From an uncultured Ilumatobacter sp. (GTDB lineage: Bacteria; Actinomycetota; Acidimicrobiia; Acidimicrobiales; Ilumatobacteraceae), in assembly GCA_938044705.1 (NCBI GenBank), contig CALIOL010000264.1, positions 1-51,548 of the forward strand: 51,548 nucleotides of DNA, read 5' to 3'. Below the pieces are notes generated by a model. That model saw nothing but the letters and a program-made list of their open reading frames with translations, ran no database searches and had not been told where the DNA came from. This document shows positions 25,634-34,365 of this stretch, piece by piece. A program made the position numbers and the translations under genes. The stretch's first letter is position 1. Every line of letters starts with the position of its first letter.

Positions 25634-26725
25634 ATGACGATCGCACTTCTCACACTCCTCGGCGGGCTTGCAGGCCTGGTCGCGACCGGCTCAGCACTCG
25701 TCTCGAGTGCGAGCACCATCGGACTCCGCATCGGTCTGCCGCCGCTCGTCGTCGGACTGACCATCGTCGCTGCGGGCACGAGCGCACCAGAACTCGCGGT
25801 GGTGTGGCGTGCCGCCGATGCAGGCGATCCGGGTCTGGCGCTTGGCAGCCTCGTCGGGTCGAACATCGCGAACCTGTTGCTCGTCGTCGGCGTGGTCGCG
25901 GCGTTCGGAGCGATTCCCGTGGCACGCCGAACCCGCCGAATCGAGCTGCCCTTCATGGTTGTCGCATCGATCGGCACGTTTGCGCTCGCCGCAGACGGAA
26001 CGATCGAACGACGAGACGGAATGATCCTGCTGGTCGGCCTCGTCGCCTTCGTCACGTCCATGATCGTGACGCAACGGAACTCAACAGAAGCACCGGATGC
26101 CGCGGTCGCCGAGGTACCGGCCGCACGACCGGCCGCAGCTCAGACCGTGCGCGCGGTCGGGTTGTTCGCGATCGGTGTCGTCGGTGTCGCTATCTCGGCA
26201 CAATTCGTGGTCAAGGCAGCGGAGGACATCGCGCTGTCGCTGGGCGTCCCCGAGCTCGTCGTCGGCCTCACCGTGTTGGCAGTCGGAACCTCTGCCCCCG
26301 AGATCGCCACGTCGGTCATCGCCGCCGTGAAGGGCCGCAGCGACATCGCCGTCGGAAACGCGATCGGCTCCAACGTCTTCAACCTGCTGTTCGTCCTCGG
26401 TGTCGTGAGCGTCACCCACTCGGACATTCCTGTTGCGGATGAGCTCATTCGACTCGACATGCCGATCATGATCGGCGCAGCCTTGCTGTGCATCCCGATC
26501 GCTGTGACCAGCTCAGCGATCACCAGGTGGGAAGGCATTGCGTTCGTCGGGCTCTACGGCGGCTACACAGCGTTCCTCGTGCTCGACGGTCTCGGAGAGT
26601 CCAGTGCGTCGATCGTCGGAATCGTGGCGCTCGCCGCGCTCGCCCCGATCCTCGCATTGACGACTCGCGTCCTGATGAACGATCGACGCAGGTCGGGCCC
26701 GGCCCGTTCCGCCGATCGAGCCTGA
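25634..26725 (+). CDS. Sodium/calcium exchanger-type antiporter (CaCA family)
   Basis: The 363-residue, ten-helix protein has the two inverted alpha repeats of the YrbG/CaCA family: AAGTSAPELAVVW with LGSLVGSNIANLLLV, and AVGTSAPEIATSVIAA with VGNAIGSNVFNLLFVLG. These hold the ion-binding Glu and Asn/Ser residues. It should exchange Na+ (or H+) against Ca2+. The ATG at 25634 begins just before the first helix; an in-frame TTG at 25568 would add a polar leader. It stands between two Mrp operons, so it plausibly uses the gradient they set up. Confidence 0.9.
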   Translation: MTIALLTLLGGLAGLVATGSALVSSASTIGLRIGLPPLVVGLTIVAAGTSAPELAVVWRAADAGDPGLALGSLVGSNIANLLLVVGVVAAFGAIPVARRTRRIELPFMVVASIGTFALAADGTIERRDGMILLVGLVAFVTSMIVTQRNSTEAPDAAVAEVPAARPAAAQTVRAVGLFAIGVVGVAISAQFVVKAAEDIALSLGVPELVVGLTVLAVGTSAPEIATSVIAAVKGRSDIAVGNAIGSNVFNLLFVLGVVSVTHSDIPVADELIRLDMPIMIGAALLCIPIAVTSSAITRWEGIAFVGLYGGYTAFLVLDGLGESSASIVGIVALAALAPILALTTRVLMNDRRRSGPARSADRA

Positions 26726-26765
26726 CCGAGCGATAGCTATTCTGGAATGCACCCGATGATTCACA

Positions 26766-26771
26766 TATACT
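26766..26771 (+). promoter_or_regulatory. -10 box (TATACT) of the small regulator gene
   Basis: TATACT ends 9 bp before the ATG at 26781, in an AT-rich patch. It is the best -10 match in the window. Confidence 0.55.
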
Positions 26772-26780
26772 GGGGGCCGA

Positions 26781-27077
26781 ATGTTGTCTGACCCGCAACT
26801 CGTCGTCCCCGGATGGACCTTTCTCACCAATCACGCACACGTACTGGTGGCGATCAGCCGAGATCCTGACCTGCGACAGCGCGACATCGCACACGTCGTC
26901 GGCATCACCCCTGGTGCGGTCGTCAGGATCCTCCACGACCTCGAGGAGAACGGGTACGTCACCACCGAGCGAGTCGGTCGCAGAAATCGGTACCAACTCA
27001 ACACCGATGTCCATCTGCGTCATCCGCTCGAAGCGGATCACACCGTCGGCGACCTCATCGCGTCGCTCGCAGACTGA
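26781..27077 (+). CDS. Small winged-helix transcriptional regulator
   Basis: The 98-residue protein is a winged helix-turn-helix of the MarR/ArsR-like type: LRQRDIAHVVGITPGAVVRI (recognition helix), HDLEENGYVTTERVGRRNRY (wing). No ligand domain is present. It ends 3 bp before the end of mnhG of the second operon, facing it. Position between two Mrp operons and beside an exchanger makes it a candidate regulator of ion homeostasis, which is inference only. Confidence 0.85.
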   Translation: MLSDPQLVVPGWTFLTNHAHVLVAISRDPDLRQRDIAHVVGITPGAVVRILHDLEENGYVTTERVGRRNRYQLNTDVHLRHPLEADHTVGDLIASLAD

Positions 27078-27079
27078 AC

Positions 27080-27427
27080 TCAGGTCTCCTCGGCCTCGAG
27101 GGCTTCGTCGCGAGCGAGCTCGTCTGGTCCGTCCATCGGGACCTTGACCCGCAGGTGTACCGCCCGCCCCGCGAGATGCGTGCCGACCGGCGACGTCAGC
27201 AGCTGAAGAATCACCACCAGCAGCAAGGTGGCGCCGGCTTCGAACGTGCGGATTCGCAATCCGGCACCGATCGCGACCAGAACCAGCCCGAGGGTCGGGC
27301 TCTTTGCCGCCGCATGCATACGCGAATACGGATCGGTGAACTTGTGGATACCGATACCGGCGAGGAGCGCGAACAGCGCTCCGGCAATGAGTGCCACGCC
27401 GCCCACCGCATCGAGGACCGCTCCCAT
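27080..27427 (-). CDS. mnhG: Mrp antiporter subunit G (second operon)
   Basis: The 115-residue paralogue of the first operon's MnhG has IHKFTDPYSRMHAAAKSPTLGLV as the family segment (compare PYARIHAAGKASPVAF). Its start overlaps the mnhF stop by one base (TGATG). It has a longer charged tail than its paralogue. Confidence 0.92.
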   Translation of the reverse strand: MGAVLDAVGGVALIAGALFALLAGIGIHKFTDPYSRMHAAAKSPTLGLVLVAIGAGLRIRTFEAGATLLLVVILQLLTSPVGTHLAGRAVHLRVKVPMDGPDELARDEALEAEET

Positions 27428-27678
27428 CAGCTCCCCCGCCGTTCGATGAACCGAGCGAGAATCGCCGTACCGACGAAACCGCCCAGCGCGACCACGAGCA
27501 CCGTGCCCTCCACGATGCCTCCATCCGGACGGGCGGACGCGATGGTCACACCGACAACGATGGTGGAGACGAATCCGTCGACGGAGATCACGCGGTCAGC
27601 GAGGGCCGGCCCACGCAGCATCCGAGCGACGAACAACACAGCGGCGACGGCGGTGATCACGAGCGCAGCGGTGTTCAT
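27427..27678 (-). CDS. mnhF: Mrp antiporter subunit F (second operon)
   Basis: The 83-residue, three-helix MnhF has RMLRGPALADRVISVDGF (compare RLVIGPTMADRVIALDLL). It overlaps mnhE by 4 bp. Confidence 0.92.
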   Translation of the reverse strand: MNTAALVITAVAAVLFVARMLRGPALADRVISVDGFVSTIVVGVTIASARPDGGIVEGTVLVVALGGFVGTAILARFIERRGS

Positions 27679-28307
27679 TGGTCTGCCCCCGGATGTTCGG
27701 TGATCAACTTGCCCTCGTGAGCGACGACGTCGGCGAGAGCTCGGTCATAGTCCTCGTGCGTACCGAATGCATGCAGTGCGAGTGCTTCGAGCTCGAGGAC
27801 GTCGTGCCGAACGGCCTCGACGTCTTTGGTGTACATGCCGTGCACGTACAGCGTCGCTCCCGCCTGCATCTCGTCGACCGGAACCCCAGCCTCGACCTCG
27901 TGCCGCTTCACGTCGATCGTCATCGTGCCGGGTGTCAGCGTGATCGAGTTCGCCACGAGATTGACGACGGCGTCGGAGCCACCCCGAATGGGCACGGCGA
28001 TGATGCCGGTGTACGTCCCATCACCTGGCGTCAGAATCTCGTACGCAAGGCGGATGTTCGAGACCAACAGTTGCCACGCGAGCGTGCACACATACCGAAA
28101 CACCCACCACGGTCGAAAGTGGGTTGGGCGAAGTGAGGCCGAGTCCAACCGGGCGAACAGCACCACCCCGGTCGACACCGCGAGCCCACCGACCACGTTG
28201 GCGACGGTGACCTGCCCCCAGAGCAGCACCCAGAGCACGGTGAGCCAGGCCATCGTGGTGGGGATATGCAGCGCGGCGCGTGCCATCTTCCAGCTCTTCA
28301 TGCTCAT
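27675..28307 (-). CDS. mnhE: Mrp antiporter subunit E (second operon)
   Basis: The 210-residue MnhE has IIAVPIRGGSDAVVNLVANS, ITLTPGTMTIDV and YVHGMYTKDVEAVRHDVLEL. It is longer than the first-operon copy at the C terminus (GTHEDYDRAL and on). It overlaps mnhD by 4 bp. Confidence 0.91.
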   Translation of the reverse strand: MSMKSWKMARAALHIPTTMAWLTVLWVLLWGQVTVANVVGGLAVSTGVVLFARLDSASLRPTHFRPWWVFRYVCTLAWQLLVSNIRLAYEILTPGDGTYTGIIAVPIRGGSDAVVNLVANSITLTPGTMTIDVKRHEVEAGVPVDEMQAGATLYVHGMYTKDVEAVRHDVLELEALALHAFGTHEDYDRALADVVAHEGKLITEHPGADQ

Positions 28308-29821
28308 CGATCACTCCCGAAGACTGCGTCGATGTAGACGCTCGGATTCATGAGGTCCGTCCCAGCACGTTCCGCCAGACCGTAGATCGGGCCGGCGAAC
28401 ACGACGTACGCGATCGACAACGCCACCGTGATTCCTGTCGCGGCCACCATCAGTGGTGGCCCGCCTCTCGACGGTCGCGGTTCGCTTCCTTCGGGAGCGA
28501 TCACCGCTCGGTCGCCGGACTCCGGTTCGCCCCAGAACGCCCCCGCCCAGATCTTCGTCATGGAAAAGAGGGTGAGCAAGCTCACGAGCAACGCAACTGC
28601 GACGATCCACCATTGCTGTGCCTCCACACCTGCATCGAGCAGCGCGAACTTGCCGGCGAAGCCCGACGATGGAGGCAGCCCGGCGAGCGAGAGCGCAGGC
28701 ACTGCGAAGAAGACGGCGATCACGGGCGCGCTCCGCACGATGCCACCGACGACAGACACGCGACTCGAACCGGTGTGGCGGTCGACGAGGCCCGCGACGA
28801 GGAACAGGTTGGTCTTCACCAGGATCGTCTGGACGATGTAGAAGACGACGGCGCTGACACCTGCGACGGTGAACAGCCCGAGTCCGAAGATCATGTAGCC
28901 GATTTGGCCGACGATGTGGAACGACAGCAGTCGCTTGAGGTCGTCTTGTGCGAGTGCGCCGAGCACGCCCACGACCATCGTGAGACCACCGATCACCAGC
29001 AACGCGGTCCCCTGCTGCGACTCCGGCGGGAAGAGCAACGTCTGCGTGCGGATGATCGCGTAGACACCGACCTTGGTGAGCAGGCCCGCGAAGATCGCCG
29101 TCACCGGTCCCGGCGCTGTCGGATAACTGTCGGGAAGCCAGAAGAAGAGTGGAAAGAGCCCCGCCTTGATCCCGAAGACCAAGATCAACAGGAGCGAAAA
29201 GCCGGTGCGCACGCCATCGCTGAGCTGCGGGATTCGCTCGGCCAGGTCAGCCATGTTGACCGTACCGGTGGCCGAATAGAGCAGCGCGAGCGCAGTGATG
29301 AACAACGCGGACGCCGCCAAGCTGATCACGACGTAGGTCATGCCCGCTCTGATCTGATCGGACCTGCCGCCCAGGGTGAGCAACACGTAGCTGGCTGCGA
29401 GCATCATCTCGAACGCGACGAACAGGTTGAACATGTCCCCCGTGATGAAGCTGGCGGAGACCCCGGCTGCGAGCACCAGATAGATCGGGTCGAAACCGAC
29501 GTGGATGCCCTTCACACCCTGCTGGCCGATCGCATAGATCAGCACGACGAGCAACATCAACGACGACGTCACGAGCATGATCGCCGAGAGCCGATCGACG
29601 ACGTACGTGATGCCGAGTGGGGCAGCCCAACCTCCCGCATCCATGGTGACCACGCCAACGTCGTCGGCGCGGACGAGCAGCGCAATCGAGATGCCGACGT
29701 TCGCACCGAGTGCTGCGAGCGCGGTGATCCGCTGAGCGACTCGAAACCGACCGAACACCACGGTGAGCGCTGCTGCCAGCAGCGGCAGCACGATGGGAAG
29801 CGGGACGAGCGCGCTGCTCAT
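28304..29821 (-). CDS. mnhD: Mrp antiporter subunit D (second operon)
   Basis: The 505-residue MnhD has LFVAFEMMLAASYVLL (membrane Glu), VFGIKAGLFPLFFWLPDSYP (Lys) and AQDDLKRLLSFHIVGQIGYM, each a close match to the first-operon subunit. The two are clear paralogues of the same length. It overlaps mnhC by 4 bp. Confidence 0.94.
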   Translation of the reverse strand: MSSALVPLPIVLPLLAAALTVVFGRFRVAQRITALAALGANVGISIALLVRADDVGVVTMDAGGWAAPLGITYVVDRLSAIMLVTSSLMLLVVLIYAIGQQGVKGIHVGFDPIYLVLAAGVSASFITGDMFNLFVAFEMMLAASYVLLTLGGRSDQIRAGMTYVVISLAASALFITALALLYSATGTVNMADLAERIPQLSDGVRTGFSLLLILVFGIKAGLFPLFFWLPDSYPTAPGPVTAIFAGLLTKVGVYAIIRTQTLLFPPESQQGTALLVIGGLTMVVGVLGALAQDDLKRLLSFHIVGQIGYMIFGLGLFTVAGVSAVVFYIVQTILVKTNLFLVAGLVDRHTGSSRVSVVGGIVRSAPVIAVFFAVPALSLAGLPPSSGFAGKFALLDAGVEAQQWWIVAVALLVSLLTLFSMTKIWAGAFWGEPESGDRAVIAPEGSEPRPSRGGPPLMVAATGITVALSIAYVVFAGPIYGLAERAGTDLMNPSVYIDAVFGSDR

Positions 29822-30240
29822 CGATCGTCTCCCGATGAGTCCGAGGCGTTCTCGAGGTTCGCATCGTCGGCGTCGTCGAGTTCGTCCTTGCCTCGACGCC
29901 GCTCGATCATGCGATCTTCCAGGTCGTCGGCGACCACATCATCGTGAGTGAGTTGCCAACTGCGGTATGCCATCGCGAGCAGAAACGCCATGACGCCGAA
30001 CGTGATCACGATCGCGGTGAGCGCCAACGCTTGCGGCAGCGGGTCGGCGAAGTCGGCTTTGTCTCCCTCGCCGATCACGGGCGGCAAACCGCCTCCCCCA
30101 CCCGACGTGAGCAACAAGATGTTCGTGCCGTGGCCGATCAAGCCGAGACCGATCACGATCCGGGTCAAGCGGCGCTGCAGCAACAGCCAGGTTCCGAGCG
30201 CGAACAGGACCGCGGCGGTGAACGCGAGCAGCACACTCAT
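29818..30240 (-). CDS. mnhC: Mrp antiporter subunit C (second operon)
   Basis: The 140-residue NuoK-like subunit has RIVIGLGLIGHGTNILLL and DPLPQALALTAIVITFGVM. An acidic C-terminal tail (DDADDANLENASDSSGDD) is not in the first-operon copy. It overlaps mnhB by 4 bp. Confidence 0.92.
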   Translation of the reverse strand: MSVLLAFTAAVLFALGTWLLLQRRLTRIVIGLGLIGHGTNILLLTSGGGGGLPPVIGEGDKADFADPLPQALALTAIVITFGVMAFLLAMAYRSWQLTHDDVVADDLEDRMIERRRGKDELDDADDANLENASDSSGDDR

Positions 30241-30830
30241 GCGTCGACCGCTCCGGGATTGCGGCGCCCGTCGGGTCCGCTCTCGTCGCTGTCATCGGCC
30301 TCGTCGTCGTCGAGCCACATGCTGGCAGGTACGTGTTGGCTCAGCGGTCGATACTCCTCGCGGATCGATGTCGCAGGGGTCGTCGGCGGCTCGATCATCT
30401 CGAGTTCGTCGTCGAGGTCGTCGCCGAATGCTTCGAAGATCATGAGGGCGAGGCCGATCACGAGCGCGTAGACACCGATGTCGAACGGCAACGCGGACGT
30501 CGCCTTGACCTCGCCGAGCAACGGAGGGTGCAGCTTGAGCGTGCCGTGTTCCAGGATTGCTCCGCCGAGCAGCATCGGAAAGATCGCCGTGCCGACGGAG
30601 AGCGCCAAGCCGGACCCGAGAATCGTCCACGGCTGGAGCCGGAACGACCTGCGTACGGCTTGGACCCCGCCGTTGACATAGCGCAGCGAGATGGCGCCCG
30701 AAGCAGCCAGCCCGCCGACGAAACCGCCGCCCGGCTGGTTGTGTCCTGCGAACAGGAAGTACAGCGAGAGCACCATGATCGACGGGTACAACAACCGCAC
30801 GGACACCGCAACGATGAGTGAGCGCCTCAC
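30237..30830 (-). CDS. mnhB: Mrp antiporter subunit B (second operon)
   Basis: The 197-residue MnhB has LFAGHNQPGGGFVGGLAA and LGEVKATSALPFDIGVYALV, as in the first-operon copy, and an added acidic C-terminal tail of about 45 residues. It overlaps mnhA by 4 bp. Confidence 0.92.
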   Translation of the reverse strand: MRRSLIVAVSVRLLYPSIMVLSLYFLFAGHNQPGGGFVGGLAASGAISLRYVNGGVQAVRRSFRLQPWTILGSGLALSVGTAIFPMLLGGAILEHGTLKLHPPLLGEVKATSALPFDIGVYALVIGLALMIFEAFGDDLDDELEMIEPPTTPATSIREEYRPLSQHVPASMWLDDDEADDSDESGPDGRRNPGAVDA

Positions 30831-33250
30831 GCGTTGACCTCTCGGTCGGAGCGATCCGGCTCGGGACCCGCGTCCTGAGCGTCGGCGTCGACGCCGTCGT
30901 CGCGCCGGAACCGATGCCCGCGGGCAAGCGACACCGCTCCGATTGCAGCGACGAGCAAGACGGTGATCTCGCCCATCGTGTCCACGCCGCGGAAGTCGAC
31001 GAGGATGACGTTCACCACATTGCTGCCCTCGCCGTCAGGCTTGGATCGCTCGATCATCTCGACGGAGATCGATTCCTCGGCGACGTCGGTCCGAGCGTTC
31101 GTCGAGACGATCGCGAAGACGAAGATCGCAGCACCCACGAGGAGCGAGACGGTGAGTCTGAGCGGACGGACCACGGCTGGCGACAGGTCGACGAACCGCG
31201 ACGGAAGGAAGCGCAGCACCAGGACGAACAGCACGGTCCCGAGGGTTTCGATCGCGAACTGTGTCAGTGCCAGGTCCGGTGCCCCCTGCACCTCGTAGAG
31301 CCCCGCCATGGCGAAGCCGACTGCTCCGAGCATGACGACCGCGGCGATACGCCGTCGCACGAGCGCCGCGCCCACTGCCGACCCGATGATGATCGCAACG
31401 ATCGGAATGTGCGCCGGGTTCTCCACCCACCGCGGCAACTCGTCCAGCTCGCCGATCATCGGGATGACCGGCAGCAACACCACGGTTCCCAGAATCACGA
31501 GCAGGTACGTCGGCAACGAACCGGTCTGCACCGTGCGCGTGACTCGCCGCGCCACGGCGTCGATGGCGCCGATGGTCGCACGGTACGCATCGTCCGATGA
31601 CGGCAACGAGCGAAGCGGACGGGAGAGCGCCGTCTGGATGTCGGCGACCGGGCGACGGAGGACCGCGAGCACCGTGCCGGTCCCGATGATCACGAGCGAC
31701 AGGACGAACGCGGTGTTGAACCCGGCCCAGAGCTTCACCACCGAGGGCGACGCACTCGGGTCGAGTCCGAGGAGCGCCGACTTGGACAGATCACTGATGA
31801 TCACCGGTGCCAGACCGACGACCACGGTGACCGCGGTGAGCACGTATGCCGGTCCGATGAACACTGCGGCGGGCGGCTGCGCAGATCGACTGACCGGTTC
31901 ATGATCGTCACGCCCGTGGACGCCGAGGACACCGAGCACGAAGCGAGCGGAGTACGCGAACGTCAGGATCGAACCGAGGACGATGACGACGAGCACAACG
32001 GTCGACCCGGTGAATTCTCCGTACTCGAGATAGGTGTCGATCGCCTTCTCCTTGGCAACGAAACCCAACAACGGTGGCAGGCCGGCCATGGACGCAGCTC
32101 CGACGACCGCCATGACCTTGACCGGCATCCAGCCAGCTCCGAAGCCGTGCAGTTCACGGATGTGGCGGGTCCCGACCTGATGGTCGATGATGCCGACGAG
32201 CATGAACAACGTCGCCTTGAATGCGCCGTGCGCCAACAACAACACGATGCCCGCCTGCGCGATCTTGTACTCCCCCGTGCCGAGCAGCAGCATGAGGAAT
32301 CCCAGTTGGCTGACGGTGCCGTACGCGAGCAGCAGCTTCAGATCGCGTTGGCGCATGGCCCTCAGCCCGCCGATCAGCATCGTGGTTGCACCGACGACGA
32401 GCACCAGCACTCGCCACTGCCCCGACGTTGCCAGGATGGGAGCGAGACGTGCCACGAGGTAGACGCCCGCCTTCACCATCGTGGCCGAGTGGAGGTAGGC
32501 GCTTACGGGCGTCGGAGCGACCATGGCTCCCGGGAGCCAGCTGCCGAACGGTGCTTGCGCCGACTTGGTGAAGGCACCGAGCAGTACGCACACGATGCCC
32601 GCCGAGAGCGCACCGCCCGACGGAGGCTGTTCGATCATCCGGGAGAGCCGGTAGGTCCCTGCGCTCTGTCCGACGATGATCAGCCCGACCAAGAGGGCAA
32701 GCCCGCCAGCTCCGGTGATGAAGATCGCCTGGAGCGCGGCCGCTCGGGCCTTGGCCGTGCGGTCATCGTTGCCGATCAGGAGGTAGCTGGTGATCGAGGT
32801 CAGCTCCCACGCCACGAACAGCGCGATCAGGTGATCGGCCCAGACGACACCGAGCATCGCTGCGGCGAACAGCGTCATGAGTCCGGCGAGCCGTGTCTGA
32901 CCTGGCGCGATGTGCGAGAAGTAACCGATCGCATAGATGCAGACGAGCGCACCGATACCGGAGACGAGCAACGTCATCACGAGCGCGAACGCGTCGAAGC
33001 GAAGGTGCAGGTCGAGGTCGAGCCCCGAGATCCATTCGACCGTCTCGAACACCGGCTCGCCCGCACGCTGCGCATCGGCCTCCCCCTCGCTCGACGGCGT
33101 GCCCACGACACGCCCCCACCGGGACAACGCCCACACGACGGTTGCCACCGGTGCAGCTGCTGCGACGCCAAACGCACGTCGGCCGAGCCGATCGCCCGAG
33201 ATGAGAATCAGGCCGCCGATCAGCAGGTGGAAGATGAGCAGCAGGAACAT
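30827..33250 (-). CDS. mnhA: Mrp antiporter subunit A (second operon)
   Basis: The 807-residue MnhA has Glu149 in LFVAWELTSITSYLL, GAFTKSAQAPFGSWLPGAM and YLHSATMVKAGVYLVARL, then the long C-terminal MrpB-like extension with MAGLYEVQGAPDLALTQFAI and NVVNVILVDFRGVDTMGEI. The first-operon copy has matching QGAPDLALTQ and NVVNVILTDVRALDTFGE. It heads the second A-to-G operon. TAACCT lies 14 bp before the ATG, a little farther than the usual distance here. Confidence 0.95.
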   Translation of the reverse strand: MFLLLIFHLLIGGLILISGDRLGRRAFGVAAAAPVATVVWALSRWGRVVGTPSSEGEADAQRAGEPVFETVEWISGLDLDLHLRFDAFALVMTLLVSGIGALVCIYAIGYFSHIAPGQTRLAGLMTLFAAAMLGVVWADHLIALFVAWELTSITSYLLIGNDDRTAKARAAALQAIFITGAGGLALLVGLIIVGQSAGTYRLSRMIEQPPSGGALSAGIVCVLLGAFTKSAQAPFGSWLPGAMVAPTPVSAYLHSATMVKAGVYLVARLAPILATSGQWRVLVLVVGATTMLIGGLRAMRQRDLKLLLAYGTVSQLGFLMLLLGTGEYKIAQAGIVLLLAHGAFKATLFMLVGIIDHQVGTRHIRELHGFGAGWMPVKVMAVVGAASMAGLPPLLGFVAKEKAIDTYLEYGEFTGSTVVLVVIVLGSILTFAYSARFVLGVLGVHGRDDHEPVSRSAQPPAAVFIGPAYVLTAVTVVVGLAPVIISDLSKSALLGLDPSASPSVVKLWAGFNTAFVLSLVIIGTGTVLAVLRRPVADIQTALSRPLRSLPSSDDAYRATIGAIDAVARRVTRTVQTGSLPTYLLVILGTVVLLPVIPMIGELDELPRWVENPAHIPIVAIIIGSAVGAALVRRRIAAVVMLGAVGFAMAGLYEVQGAPDLALTQFAIETLGTVLFVLVLRFLPSRFVDLSPAVVRPLRLTVSLLVGAAIFVFAIVSTNARTDVAEESISVEMIERSKPDGEGSNVVNVILVDFRGVDTMGEITVLLVAAIGAVSLARGHRFRRDDGVDADAQDAGPEPDRSDREVNA

Positions 33251-33350
33251 GGAGCGAGCGCCTCAGGTTACGACCCGGCGGCCAGGTCGCTGAACCCCGC
33301 CGCGGGTCGGCGAGTCGACTGCGTCGCCAACGTCCGAGTTTTCACAAAGC

Positions 33351-33370
33351 TACCGACCGGTAACTAGCGT
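33351..33370 (+). promoter_or_regulatory. hbd promoter with TetR-type palindrome
   Basis: TACCGACCGGTA (33351-33362) is an inverted repeat, TACCG-n2-CGGTA, of the kind bound by TetR-family regulators of fatty-acid genes in actinobacteria. It sits just before TAGCGT (33365-33370), which ends 6 bp before the ATG. A protein bound there would cover the promoter. No tetR gene lies in the window. Confidence 0.55.
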
Positions 33371-33376
33371 GTTGGC

Positions 33377-34240
33377 ATGACGGATTCCTCAACCAGAATC
33401 AAGACGGTCGGCATCATCGGATCGGGGATCATGGGAGCAGGTCTCGTCGAGGTCGCGGCGCGTTCCGGCCGCACGGTGATCTTGCGCTCACGCACTCAGG
33501 ACGGCGCCGACGCTGCGATTGCGAAGCTCGCCAAGGGCCTCGATCGCCAGGTCGACAAGGGACGGCTGGACCTCGACGAACGAAACGCGATCTTGGGACG
33601 GGTCACCGCGACCTCCGAACTCGCCGCGCTTGCCGACTGCGACCTCGTCGTCGAGTCGGTGGTCGAGGACCTCGACATCAAGAAGGCGCTGTTCGCTGAC
33701 CTGGATGACATCGTGAAGCACGGGGCGATCCTCGCCACGAACACGTCGACGCTACCGATCGTCGAAATCGCCATGGCGACGAAGCGACCGGAAGCCGTGT
33801 GCGGCATCCACTTCTTCAACCCTGCGCCGATGATGAAGCTGGTTGAGGTCGTTCGCCCCATCACCGCATCCGACGAGACCATCGGCGAGGCCATCGCCTT
33901 TTCGACGTCCTGCGGCAAGGACGCCGTCGAAGTCGTCGATCGCGCCGGATTCATCGTCAACGCCCTCTTGTTCCCCTACCTGAACAACGCCATCAAGATG
34001 TGGGAACACGGCACTGCATCGATCGAGGACATCGACATCGCGATGCGGGGCGGCTGCAACTTCCCCATGGGCCCGTTCGCGTTGCTCGACCTCGTCGGGC
34101 TCGATACGTCCCTTGCGATTCTCGATGCGCTGCACGCCGAGTTCGGCGACCCCAACTTCGTGGCAGCCACGACACTCAAGCGAAAGGTCGCCGCCGGCCA
34201 ACTCGGCCGCAAGTCCGGCCGCGGATTTCTCGCATACTGA
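33377..34240 (+). CDS. hbd: 3-hydroxyacyl-CoA (3-hydroxybutyryl-CoA) dehydrogenase
   Basis: The enzyme interconverts 3-hydroxyacyl-CoA and 3-oxoacyl-CoA with NAD(P)(H). The 287-residue protein has the Rossmann loop IIGSGIMGAGLVEVAARSG, ESVVEDLDIKKALFADLD, ATNTSTLPI and the catalytic His in GIHFFNPAPMMKLVEVV. The C-terminal dimer domain has GFIVNALLFPYLNNAI and GPFALLDLVGLD. It is the short form typical of butyryl-type enzymes. A TetR-like palindrome and a leaderless-type -10 lie upstream. With the ecm gene nearby it could serve the ethylmalonyl-CoA pathway or beta-oxidation. Confidence 0.92.
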   Translation: MTDSSTRIKTVGIIGSGIMGAGLVEVAARSGRTVILRSRTQDGADAAIAKLAKGLDRQVDKGRLDLDERNAILGRVTATSELAALADCDLVVESVVEDLDIKKALFADLDDIVKHGAILATNTSTLPIVEIAMATKRPEAVCGIHFFNPAPMMKLVEVVRPITASDETIGEAIAFSTSCGKDAVEVVDRAGFIVNALLFPYLNNAIKMWEHGTASIEDIDIAMRGGCNFPMGPFALLDLVGLDTSLAILDALHAEFGDPNFVAATTLKRKVAAGQLGRKSGRGFLAY

Positions 34241-34365
34241 GCCACACGCTCCGAAAAAACGCCCAACAGGGTGTGGGACCACTCAACGTGGCCGAATTGA
34301 TCAAAATTGTCCTAGGAGAGTCAATAAGACTGGACACAGCCCGCAAGGTCTGATCAGGTGAGTAC

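Noticed and set aside
34288-34353. 21-codon ORF (starts GTG GCC GAA) between hbd and aat
   Set aside because: It uses codons rare in this genome (CTA, ATA, AGA, TCA) and lies where the aat promoter should be; AT-rich spacer is the simpler view.
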